A stretch of DNA of 64,000 nt from NCBI RefSeq assembly GCF_013032855.1, contig NZ_WQDA01000001.1, forward strand, positions 937,501-1,001,500, given 5' to 3'. Of the stretch, positions 55,134 through 64,000 are shown piece after piece (the first letter of the stretch is position 1; each line of letters opens with the position of its first letter). Position numbers and translations under genes: made by a program. The DNA is from Ruegeria arenilitoris. Its GTDB lineage: Bacteria; Pseudomonadota; Alphaproteobacteria; Rhodobacterales; Rhodobacteraceae. The notes under the pieces are model-generated. The model had not been told where the DNA came from. It saw only the letters and a program-made list of their open reading frames with translations, and did no database searches.

Positions 55134-55207
55134 GCGGGTATAGCTTAATGGTAAAGCCCCTGCCTTCCAAGCAGGCTATGTCGGTTCGATTCCGTCTACC
55201 CGCTCCA
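55134..55207 (+). tRNA. tRNA-Gly (anticodon UCC)
   Basis: Full cloverleaf: 7-bp acceptor GCGGGTA/TACCCGC, D arm 55143-55157, anticodon stem CCTGC/GCAGG with loop CTTCCAA (anticodon TCC at 55166-55168), T arm with GGTTCGATTCC, discriminator T and encoded CCA (55205-55207). It reads GGA and, by wobble, GGG codons. Confidence 0.97.
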
Positions 55208-55335
55208 AATTCTCCGGAACAAGTTGCGTCAAAAAGCCCTTGTCGGGGTGCTATTGCGCGCACTCTCCTTGACCCGGCGCGCTTGCGCCGCCAAGAAGCC
55301 GTATCGCGAGTCCCAGAAGGTAAAAAGGGTCAGGC

Positions 55336-57156
55336 ATGGCAAGAACACGCTCCGCCAACCAAGCAAACGTGCAGGCGCCCGGTGCCCATGAAGATCGACC
55401 CGGATCCCGGAAGCTGAGCGTGCTGGCCTCTTTGTGGCCGTTCATGAAGCCTTACCGGCTGCTGATGCTTGGGGCGACGCTGGCGCTGGTTCTGACAGCC
55501 AGCATGACCCTGACCTTGCCTTTGGCCGTGCGGCGCGTGGTCGACAACTTCCGCATCGAAGACGGTGAACTGCTCGATTGGTATTTCCTGGCGGCGCTGG
55601 GCATCGCGGCGGTTCTGGCGGTGGGAACGGGTATCCGGTACATGCTGGTGACCCGGTTGGGTGAACGTGTGGTGGCTGACATCCGCAAAGCCGTGTTTGA
55701 CCGCGTCATCGGCATGAGCCCCGCCTTCTACGAACGCATTATGACCGGTGAGGTCCTGAGCCGTATCACCACGGACACTACGTTGATCCAGTCGGTACTG
55801 GGCTCGTCGGTGTCGATCGCATTGCGGAATTTCCTGATGTTCGTCGGCGGGCTTGTGCTGATGTTGCTGACCTCGGCCAAGCTGACCGGGCTGGTTCTGC
55901 TGCTGATCCCGGTGGTGGTGGTGCCGATCCTGGTTCTCGGGCGTCGGCTGAGGGTCATCAGCCGCGAAAACCAGGATTGGATCGCCGCCTCGTCGGGCAA
56001 TGCAGGCGAGGCGCTGGGCGCCGTTCAGACCGTACAGGCGTTCACCCATGAGGACGCCAGCCGCCGCCAGTTTGGCGACATGACCGAGACCTCGTATCAT
56101 GTGTCCCTGCGCCGTATCCAGACGCGGGCGGTTCTGACGGTGATCGTGATCTTTCTGGTGTTCTCGGGGATCGTCGGCGTTTTGTGGATGGGGGCGAACG
56201 ATGTGCGCAACGGCGTGATGACCGAAGGCGTGCTGATCCAGTTCGTGATCTATTCGATCATCATGGCCGGGTCCGTGGCCGCGCTTTCCGAAATCTGGAG
56301 CGAGTTGCAACGCGCCGCAGGCGCCACCGAGCGGCTGGTCGAGTTGTTGCACGCCGCGGATACGGTCAACGACCCGACACAGCCCAAGGCGCTGCCGCAG
56401 CCGGTCAAGGGACAGATCACCTTTGACAACGTGGCTTTCCGCTACCCGGCCCGGCCCGATGTTCTTGCACTGGACGACCTGTCGCTGACCGTGCACCCGG
56501 GCGAGACCGTGGCCTTCGTCGGACCCTCGGGCGCGGGCAAGACGACCGTGATCCAGTTGATCCAGCGGTTCTACGACCCCGAGGCCGGTCAGGTCAGCCT
56601 GGACGGGATCGATCTGCGCGACATGCGCCGGGCGGATTTCCGGCATCACATGGCGCTGGTGCCGCAGGACCCGGTGATCTTTGCGGCCTCGGCGCGCGAG
56701 AACATCCGGTTCGGACGGCTGGACGCCTCGGATACCGAGGTCGAGGCCGCGGCCCGTGCCGCCGCGGCGCATGACTTCATCTCGGCCCTGCCCGAAGGCT
56801 ATGACAGTTTCGTCGGCGAACGCGGCGTGATGCTGTCGGGCGGTCAGAAACAGCGCATCGCCATCGCGCGGGCGATTTTGCGCGACGCTCCGGTTCTGCT
56901 GTTGGACGAAGCCACCTCGGCGCTGGACGCCGAGAGCGAGCGCGCCGTTCAGGCCGCTGTCGACCAAATGCGTGCCGGGCGCACCACCCTGATCGTGGCG
57001 CACCGTCTGGCCACCGTGAAAATGGCCGATCGCATCGTGGTGATGGAGAACGGCCGGATCGTGGCGCAGGGCACCCATGACGATCTGGTGGCGCAAGATG
57101 GGCTTTACGCACGTCTGGCGCGTCTCCAGTTCACCGATGGTGTGGCCGCCGAGTGA
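55336..57156 (+). CDS. ABC exporter, fused membrane and ATP-binding domains (MsbA-like)
   Basis: 606 residues, a half-size exporter that works as a dimer. Six transmembrane helices occupy about residues 25-330, followed by the nucleotide-binding domain: Walker A GPSGAGKTT near 396, signature LSGGQKQR near 500 and Walker B VLLLDEATSALD near 520. The family includes lipid flippases and drug exporters; the cargo is unknown. The preceding tRNA ends 128 bases upstream. The next gene is separated by 154 bases. Confidence 0.92.
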   Translation: MARTRSANQANVQAPGAHEDRPGSRKLSVLASLWPFMKPYRLLMLGATLALVLTASMTLTLPLAVRRVVDNFRIEDGELLDWYFLAALGIAAVLAVGTGIRYMLVTRLGERVVADIRKAVFDRVIGMSPAFYERIMTGEVLSRITTDTTLIQSVLGSSVSIALRNFLMFVGGLVLMLLTSAKLTGLVLLLIPVVVVPILVLGRRLRVISRENQDWIAASSGNAGEALGAVQTVQAFTHEDASRRQFGDMTETSYHVSLRRIQTRAVLTVIVIFLVFSGIVGVLWMGANDVRNGVMTEGVLIQFVIYSIIMAGSVAALSEIWSELQRAAGATERLVELLHAADTVNDPTQPKALPQPVKGQITFDNVAFRYPARPDVLALDDLSLTVHPGETVAFVGPSGAGKTTVIQLIQRFYDPEAGQVSLDGIDLRDMRRADFRHHMALVPQDPVIFAASARENIRFGRLDASDTEVEAAARAAAAHDFISALPEGYDSFVGERGVMLSGGQKQRIAIARAILRDAPVLLLDEATSALDAESERAVQAAVDQMRAGRTTLIVAHRLATVKMADRIVVMENGRIVAQGTHDDLVAQDGLYARLARLQFTDGVAAE

Positions 57157-57273
57157 GGTGACGCGCGGGCATTTCGCGAACCGCCGTAGCGTCATTCTAC
57201 TTTTTCCCCTTGCCCGAGGGTAAGCCGTCGCTTGCGCAGGGCTGCATTTGCTTACATCTTGGACGCAAGACAG

Positions 57274-57289
57274 CCTGCAAAAATGCAGG
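57274..57289. promoter_or_regulatory. Inverted repeat CCTGCA-N4-TGCAGG before the acyl-CoA synthetase
   Basis: Perfect 6-base repeat with AAAA centre, 22 bases before the ATG, with further TGC/GCA elements just upstream (57241-57269). TGC-rich repeats are bound by PhaR- and ScfR-type regulators of acyl metabolism in related bacteria. It could also form a hairpin in the mRNA leader. Confidence 0.4.
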
Positions 57290-57310
57290 GTAAAAAAGGG
57301 GAGGAACCAC

Positions 57311-59200
57311 ATGGCCTTTGTGGGCAAGGAAGACAAACTGAGAATGGAGCAGGAAATGCCGTGGGAGGACCGCGATGTCCCCGTCACGTTCCATCAACTG
57401 CTCTCGCGGACGGCCACCAAGTTCCCGGATCGCAACGCGATCAGTTTCCAGATCCTGTCCGGCCCCAAGGACAAGGCCGAAACCCTGACATGGTCGCAAC
57501 TGCTTGCCAAGACGAACCAGGCGGCCAACCTGTTCCGCTCTTTGGGGGTCAAGGAAAACGACGTGGTGGCCTATGTGCTGCCCAACTGCAACGAGACGCT
57601 GGTCACCATGATGGGCGGCGCGGTGGCCGGGATCGTGAACCCGATCAACCCGCTGCTCGAGCCAGAGCAGATCGCGTCGATCCTGCGTGAGACCAAGGCC
57701 AAGGTCGTGGTCACGCTGAAGCCATTCCCGAAAACGGACGTCGCGCAGAAGGTCGCCGAGGCCGTGCGCCACGCGCCGGGTGTCAACACCGTGTTGGAGA
57801 TTGACCTGAACCGGTACCTGACGCCGCCGAAATCGTGGATCGTGCCTTTGGTCCGGCCCAAGATGGCCGACAAAGAGCATCTGGCCCACGCCGATTATCT
57901 GGATTTCAACAAGGAACTGGCGAAGCAACCCACCACGCTGACCTTCGAGGACAGCAAAGAGGACCGGGTTGCCTGCTATTTCCATACCGGCGGCACCACA
58001 GGTATGCCCAAGGTCGCGCAGCACAAATATTCCGGCATGATCTACAATGGGTGGCTGGGCCACACGCTGCTGTTCTCGGAAGAGGACGTGATCATGTGCC
58101 CGCTGCCGATGTTCCACGTCTTTGCCTGCCATGTGATCGTGATGGCGGCGGTGTCGTCGGGCGCCCATGTGGTGTTCCCTACCCCCGCCGGTTATCGCGG
58201 CGACGGCGTGTTCGACAACTTCTGGAAGCTGATCGAACGTTGGAAGGTGTCGTTCATCATCACCGTGCCCACGGCGATCTCGGCCAAGATGCAGCGCCCG
58301 GTGGATGCCGACATCTCGACCGTCAAGACGGCCTTCTCGGGTTCGGCTCCGCTGCCGGTCGAACTGTTCCGCCGGTTCGAGAAAGCGACCGGTGTGACCA
58401 TCGTCGAAGGTTATGGCCTGACCGAGGCCACCTGCCTGGTGTCCTGCAACCCGGTGGATGGCGAGAAGAAGATCGGCTCGATCGGGATTCCGTTCCCGTA
58501 CACCGACGTCAAGATCCTGCGCGACAGCCCCGACGGGCCCAAGGAATGCGCGGTGGACGAAGTGGGCGAGATCTGCGTGTCGAACCCGGGTGTCTTTGCC
58601 GGGAACACCTATACCGAGGAGGACAAAAACGTCGATCTCTACTATTTCGACAAGTACCTGCGCACCGGCGACCTGGGACGGTTCGATGCGGACGGGTATC
58701 TGTGGATCACGGGCCGGGCCAAGGATCTGATCATTCGCGGCGGCCACAATATCGACCCGGCCGAGATCGAAGAGGCCTTGCTGGGCCATGACGCGGTGGC
58801 CTTTGCCGGCGCCATCGGCCAGCCCGACGCCCATGCGGGCGAGGTTCCCTGTGCCTTTGTCGAACTGGTCGAAGGCGCCAGCGTGACCGAGGAAGAACTG
58901 CTGGAATACTGCAAGGTGCACGTGCACGAACGCGCGGCGCATCCCAAGCACATGACCATCCTGCCCGAACTGCCGAAGACGGCGGTGGGCAAGGTCTTCA
59001 AGCCAGAACTGCGAAAACAGGCGATCACGCGGGTCTACAACCAGGCGTTGGAAACCGCCGGCGTTGCGGCGCGAGTCGTGTCGGTCATCGACGACAAAAA
59101 GCGCGGCCTTGTCGCGCAGCTTGACGCGAACGGCGCATCCGAGGACGATGTGAACCAAGTGCTGGGCAACTTCACCCGGCCGTGGGAGTGGGCCGACTGA
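57311..59200 (+). CDS. AMP-dependent acyl-CoA synthetase
   Basis: 629 residues from ATG 57311 (MAFVGKEDKL), with GGGGAGG 6 bases upstream. It is an ANL-superfamily enzyme that activates a carboxylic acid to acyl-AMP and then acyl-CoA. Key motifs are HTGGTTGMPK (A3, about residue 225), YGLTEATC (A5), RTGDLGRFDADGYLWITGRAKD (A7/A8) and catalytic Lys in PKTAVGKVFK. The substrate is not readable, but the length fits medium/long or unusual acyl chains. It is followed 12 bases later by an esterase gene, so the pair may hydrolyse an ester and activate the acid. Confidence 0.92.
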   Translation: MAFVGKEDKLRMEQEMPWEDRDVPVTFHQLLSRTATKFPDRNAISFQILSGPKDKAETLTWSQLLAKTNQAANLFRSLGVKENDVVAYVLPNCNETLVTMMGGAVAGIVNPINPLLEPEQIASILRETKAKVVVTLKPFPKTDVAQKVAEAVRHAPGVNTVLEIDLNRYLTPPKSWIVPLVRPKMADKEHLAHADYLDFNKELAKQPTTLTFEDSKEDRVACYFHTGGTTGMPKVAQHKYSGMIYNGWLGHTLLFSEEDVIMCPLPMFHVFACHVIVMAAVSSGAHVVFPTPAGYRGDGVFDNFWKLIERWKVSFIITVPTAISAKMQRPVDADISTVKTAFSGSAPLPVELFRRFEKATGVTIVEGYGLTEATCLVSCNPVDGEKKIGSIGIPFPYTDVKILRDSPDGPKECAVDEVGEICVSNPGVFAGNTYTEEDKNVDLYYFDKYLRTGDLGRFDADGYLWITGRAKDLIIRGGHNIDPAEIEEALLGHDAVAFAGAIGQPDAHAGEVPCAFVELVEGASVTEEELLEYCKVHVHERAAHPKHMTILPELPKTAVGKVFKPELRKQAITRVYNQALETAGVAARVVSVIDDKKRGLVAQLDANGASEDDVNQVLGNFTRPWEWAD

Positions 59201-59212
59201 TCCGGAGGGGCA

Positions 59213-60136
59213 ATGGACTATGAACGTCTGATAGACGAGGAGACCTGGGCGTTCATCCGGCGCACCGCCGAAAGCTATCCCGAAGACGCGGTGGATCGAT
59301 CCATCGAGGACCAGCGCCGCGTCTACGACGACATGTGCCGCGCGTTTCGGCAGCCACGTCCAGCGGGCGTCGAAACGCGGGACAGCTCGGCCGATGGGGT
59401 CGGGGTGCGCGTCTATTCCTCCGGAGATCCAACCCGAACCGTCGTCTACATACATGGCGGCGGTTTCGTCGTCGGCGGGCTGGACAGCCACGATGACGTC
59501 TGCGCCGAACTATGCGCCCAAACCGGCTATCGGGTAGTGGCGGTCGACTACCGCCTGTGTCCTGAACATGTGCATCCGGCGCAGTTCCAGGATTGCTGGA
59601 CCGCGGTGAACTGGGTGCAAGCCGAATTCGGCGATCCGCTGGTTCTGGCCGGAGACAGCGCGGGCGGAAACCTGGCCGCAGCCGCCGCCCGTCACGCGCG
59701 CGGGCGCATCGGGAACATCCTGGGGCAGGTTCTGATCTATCCCGGTTTGGGGGGCGACCCGAACCAGGGATCGTATATCGAACACGCCCACGCCCCGATG
59801 CTGACGCGCGACGAGGTCCAGTTCTATGAAAAAGTCCGGTGTGGCGGCGCCGTCCCGGAAAATGACCCCACATTCGCCCCGCTGCACGATACCGACTTTT
59901 CCGGGCTACCGCCGACGGTGGTGGTCACCGCCGACTGCGATCCCCTGCGTGATGACGGAGCCGCGTACTGCGCCAAAATCACCGCCGCCGGCGGGCAGGC
60001 GCATTGGATCAACGAGGCCGGCCTTGTGCATGGCTACCTGCGCGCCCGCCATTCGGTGACCCGCGCCGCCGACAGCTTCGAGCGGATCTCGATCGCGGTC
60101 GAGGCGCTGGGGCAGGGGTTGTGGAACTACGACTGA
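59213..60136 (+). CDS. Alpha/beta hydrolase, HSL-type esterase
   Basis: 307 residues. The oxyanion motif is HGGGF at 81-85 and the nucleophile elbow GDSAGG holds Ser149. The Asp is in ADCDPLRDDG and the His in LVHGYLR, so the triad is complete. This is the hormone-sensitive lipase group, which cleaves short acyl esters. A GGAGG ribosome site precedes the ATG. Cotranscribed with the acyl-CoA synthetase. Confidence 0.92.
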   Translation: MDYERLIDEETWAFIRRTAESYPEDAVDRSIEDQRRVYDDMCRAFRQPRPAGVETRDSSADGVGVRVYSSGDPTRTVVYIHGGGFVVGGLDSHDDVCAELCAQTGYRVVAVDYRLCPEHVHPAQFQDCWTAVNWVQAEFGDPLVLAGDSAGGNLAAAAARHARGRIGNILGQVLIYPGLGGDPNQGSYIEHAHAPMLTRDEVQFYEKVRCGGAVPENDPTFAPLHDTDFSGLPPTVVVTADCDPLRDDGAAYCAKITAAGGQAHWINEAGLVHGYLRARHSVTRAADSFERISIAVEALGQGLWNYD

Positions 60137-60142
60137 CCGCGC

Positions 60143-60979
60143 TCAGCGCAGGAACGGCTTGGCCTTCATCGTCTCGGCAACCGGCGCGCCCATGCGGGTC
60201 AGAACCGTGGGCGCCAACTGCAACTGATCGATGACCGTATCGGCATCGGGGCCCTCGGCATCGCCGAAATAGTACAGCGCCGTTTCCTGCTGCAGGGGGC
60301 TGCGCCCGCCGTGGTGGCCGCGCTCGTCCTGGCCATGATCGGCGGTCACGATCACCTCGTATCCCAACTGCCTCCAGCGGGGGATGAATGGGGCCAGCAT
60401 CTCGTCCATGACGAAGCAGGCGTGATCCATCTCTTCACAGTCGTGGTAGAATCGGTGCCCCATGCTGTCGAGCGTACAGGTGTGGAGAATGCCGTAATCC
60501 AGCCCGAACCGCAGGCACAGGTTGGTCAGGGTCGCGAACAGGTCGACATCGGACGGCGTCATCTGGTTGGCCTTGCCATAGCCCGTCATCGAGTGGAAGC
60601 GGCCGTGGTTGATGGTGGGGCTGTCCGGTTCGTCATATTCCACATCGCGCACATAGTCGAATGGGTGGCGATTGAAGAACTGCGACCAGAAGCTATGGGT
60701 GACGGCCCCGGTCACGCCGCCGGCCTCGCGCACCTGGCTGAAGATGTCTTTGTGGTCCAGTCGGAATACGTTGCCGTTTCCGGTGCAGCCATGCTCCTGC
60801 GGCGTCACGCCCGTGTGGATCGAGGCATAGCAGCTTGCCGAAATCGACGGGAGCACAGAGCGGTGTTTCCAAACCCGCGCTTCGCCGCTGTCGACCCAGC
60901 CTTCGAGGTTGCCGAATAGCCGGCGGAAATTGCGCCAGGGAACCCCGTCGAGAATGATGAGCAGAAGCTTGCGGTCCAT
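60143..60979 (-). CDS. Alkaline phosphatase-superfamily phosphodiesterase (NPP-like)
   Basis: 278 residues from ATG 60979 (MDRKLLLIILDG), with GAGGG upstream; the ATG at 61003 is an alternative. Metal-site residues appear in order: Asp in ILDG, the nucleophile region SISASCYASIHTG, Asp/His in TLDSMGHRFYHD and DHGQ in TADHGQDERGHHGG. This is the nucleotide pyrophosphatase/phosphodiesterase type. There is no signal peptide, so it is cytosolic. It follows the ABC importer genes on the same strand, separated by a hairpin, and may process an imported phosphodiester. Confidence 0.88.
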   Translation of the reverse strand: MDRKLLLIILDGVPWRNFRRLFGNLEGWVDSGEARVWKHRSVLPSISASCYASIHTGVTPQEHGCTGNGNVFRLDHKDIFSQVREAGGVTGAVTHSFWSQFFNRHPFDYVRDVEYDEPDSPTINHGRFHSMTGYGKANQMTPSDVDLFATLTNLCLRFGLDYGILHTCTLDSMGHRFYHDCEEMDHACFVMDEMLAPFIPRWRQLGYEVIVTADHGQDERGHHGGRSPLQQETALYYFGDAEGPDADTVIDQLQLAPTVLTRMGAPVAETMKAKPFLR

Positions 60980-61066
60980 CGCATGGCCCTCGTATTGGAT
61001 CACTTGTTTGGCCCACCCTAGGAGATTCGGTCAGCCAAGGCTGCCTGTTCCCGTCCGGAATGAGAG

Positions 61067-61103
61067 AATCCCGACACTTCGATAGAAACAAAGTGTCGGG
61101 ATT
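61067..61103. terminator. Long hairpin downstream of the ABC importer operon
   Basis: Thirteen-base perfect stem (61067-61079 with 61091-61103) and an 11-base loop, 34 bases after the importer ATPase stop. It lacks a T run in the minus direction, so it may attenuate or protect the transcript, not end it fully. Confidence 0.6.
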
Positions 61104-61137
61104 TCAGAGTGTTTTGTCGGCGTGCACAGCCAGCGGC

Positions 61138-62771
<1,634 letters not shown>

Positions 62772-62775
<4 letters not shown>

Positions 62776-63587
62776 CCCCGGCCTCCTTTCAGCGATGTGG
62801 TGCGGTTCAGAATCCAGTCGGCCACCAAATTGACCGAGATGGCCAGCGTGGCGATGGCCACCGCCGGGTACAGCGCCGCGCCGATGCCATAGACGATGCC
62901 GTCCTTGTTTTCTTTCACGATGCCGCCCCAATCGGCCAGCGGCGGCTGAACGCCCAGGCCCAGGAACGATAGGGTCGAGACGAACAGCACCATGAAGATG
63001 AAGCGCAGGCCCAGTTCGGCGACCAGCGGGGACAGCGCGTTGGGCAGGATCTCGCGGAAGATGATCCAGCCGCGGCCTTCGCCGCGCAGCTTGGCGGCCT
63101 CGACATAGTCCATGACTTCGATGTCAACGGCCACGGCCCGGGCCAGTCGATAGACGCGGGTGGCGTCCAGCAGGCCCATGACCACGATCAGAACCGGGAT
63201 GGTGACCGGTACCATCGCCAGAACCACCAGCGCGGTGATCAGCGACGGGATCGACATGATCAGGTCCACGGTCCTCGACATAACCTGATCGGCCCAGCCC
63301 CCCAGCACGGCGGCCAGAAAGCCCAGGATCGAACCAGTGACGAAGCTGAGAATGGTGGCGGCGGTGGCGATGAAGATCGTGGTGCGCCCGCCATAGATCA
63401 TGCGGCTGAGAAGATCGCGGCCGATATTGTCGGTGCCCAACCAGAATTCCGAACTCGAGGGCTCCCACACGTCTCCGACCACCTCGGCCATGCCGTAGGG
63501 CGCCAGGAAGGGCGCAAAGACGGCGATGATGAAATACAGGGCGGTGAAGGCCAGCCCGATCATTGCAGAGATTGGGATGTTCTTCAT
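62772..63587 (-). CDS. Peptide-type ABC importer permease (DppC-like)
   Basis: 271 residues with five or six transmembrane segments. The N-terminal part has the family phrase WLGTDNIGRDLLSRMIYG (about residues 50-67). The EAA loop, where the ATPase docks, is EAAKLRGEGRGWIIFREILPN near residue 163. It is the second permease subunit. Its ATG overlaps the stop of the upstream permease (ATGA). Confidence 0.94.
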
Positions 63588-64000
63588 TTCGGGTGCCTCA
63601 GCCTTGGGTTGGCCAGGATCGCGACGATGTCGGCAACCATGTTCAGCCCGATATAGATGGCGGCAAAGATGACGCCGCAGGCCAGCACCACCGGCACATC
63701 GCGCTTGGTCACATGGTCCACCAGATACTGTCCCATGCCGGGATAGACGAACACCACCTCGACCACGACGACGCCGACGACCAGATAGGCCAGGTTCAGC
63801 ATCACCACGTTCACGATGGGGGCGATGGCGTTCGGGAAGGCATGGCGCCAGATGACCTTGAAGTTGCTCAGGCCCTTGAGTTCGGCCGTTTCGACATAAG
63901 CCGACTGCATCACGTTCAAAATTGCGGCGCGAGTCATGCGCATCATATGCGCCAGAACCACCATGGTCAGCACGATGACGGGCAGCGCGATCGAGTTCAG
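63584..64000 (-). CDS. Peptide-type ABC importer permease (DppB-like), partial
   Basis: Only the C-terminal 138 residues are inside the window; the frame stays open to the right edge, so the true start lies outside. The EAA loop ETAELKGLSNFKVIWRHAFPN and the last membrane helices match DppB/OppB. It is probably preceded by a substrate-binding protein gene beyond the edge. Coupled to the DppC-like gene. Confidence 0.92.
   Translation of the reverse strand: MNSIALPVIVLTMVVLAHMMRMTRAAILNVMQSAYVETAELKGLSNFKVIWRHAFPNAIAPIVNVVMLNLAYLVVGVVVVEVVFVYPGMGQYLVDHVTKRDVPVVLACGVIFAAIYIGLNMVADIVAILANPRLRHPK

Noticed and set aside
55330..57387. A 685-codon minus-strand frame over the ABC exporter
   Set aside because: His/Gln-rich translation typical of antisense GC-rich DNA; the exporter on the + strand has all ABC motifs.
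57197..59491. A 764-codon minus-strand frame over the acyl-CoA synthetase
   Set aside because: Composition artefact: it spans the intergenic region and the start of the esterase gene, has no domain, and the sense genes have complete motifs.

Overview
This is a GC-rich chromosomal stretch, densely packed with genes, from an alphaproteobacterium. It most likely belongs to the Rhodobacterales (Roseobacter group, Ruegeria-like). That assignment is inferred from gene content: an intact bhcABCD-bhcR set, DUF6455 and DUF1467 proteins, PutA without a ribbon-helix-helix domain next to a divergent Lrp-type regulator, and FnrL-, LexA- and MetR-like sites of alphaproteobacterial form. I see no insertion sequence, prophage, CRISPR array or rRNA. 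One tRNA (Gly, anticodon UCC) lies at 55134-55207.

Layout. 0-11 kb: a YbjN-proC-CsaA-like-hydroxyacid dehydrogenase operon converges on thymidine kinase. Then come a small helix-turn-helix protein, a secreted Gly-rich repeat protein, a KAS III-like enzyme, and a divergent MarR-RND efflux operon whose promoter carries a palindrome. 11-20 kb: carB, a pabB-pabC-like pair, a degenerate-looking CPBP membrane protein, cfa and aspS. 20-30 kb: a receiver-domain protein followed by an unlisted 39-residue membrane ORF, methylmalonyl-CoA epimerase, assorted small conserved genes, three tandem Cys-rich DUF6455 genes behind an FNR-type box, a double CDGSH protein, rimO and an AsmA protein. 30-35 kb: phosphohexomutase, kdsA, kpsE-like and kpsT-like genes for surface polysaccharide; no kpsM is present.

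35-41.7 kb: a uracil-DNA glycosylase-family gene behind a LexA-type direct repeat, SseB, YghU-like, a secreted YHS protein, a J-domain protein, divergent metF/metR and an inositol-monophosphatase-family gene. 41.8-47.2 kb: the beta-hydroxyaspartate cycle operon bhcABCD with divergent regulator bhcR. It turns two glyoxylate into oxaloacetate without carbon loss and is the metabolic highlight of the window. 47-55 kb: a GFA-family protein, a rhomboid protease, putA/putR, a TPR protein and a Tat-exported PhoX-type phosphatase. 55-64 kb: tRNA-Gly, an MsbA-type ABC exporter, an acyl-CoA synthetase with an esterase, an NPP-type phosphodiesterase, and an oligopeptide-type ABC importer (fused double ATPase plus two permeases) that runs off the right edge.

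How the parts connect. Glyoxylate enters central metabolism through the bhc enzymes. Proline is both made (proC) and degraded (putA). metF/metR, carB and pabB/pabC cover one-carbon, pyrimidine/arginine and folate supply. Several genes are translationally coupled by stop-start overlaps. Many very long antisense open frames opposite carB, aspS, putA, phoX and the ABC/ligase genes are composition artefacts and were left out.
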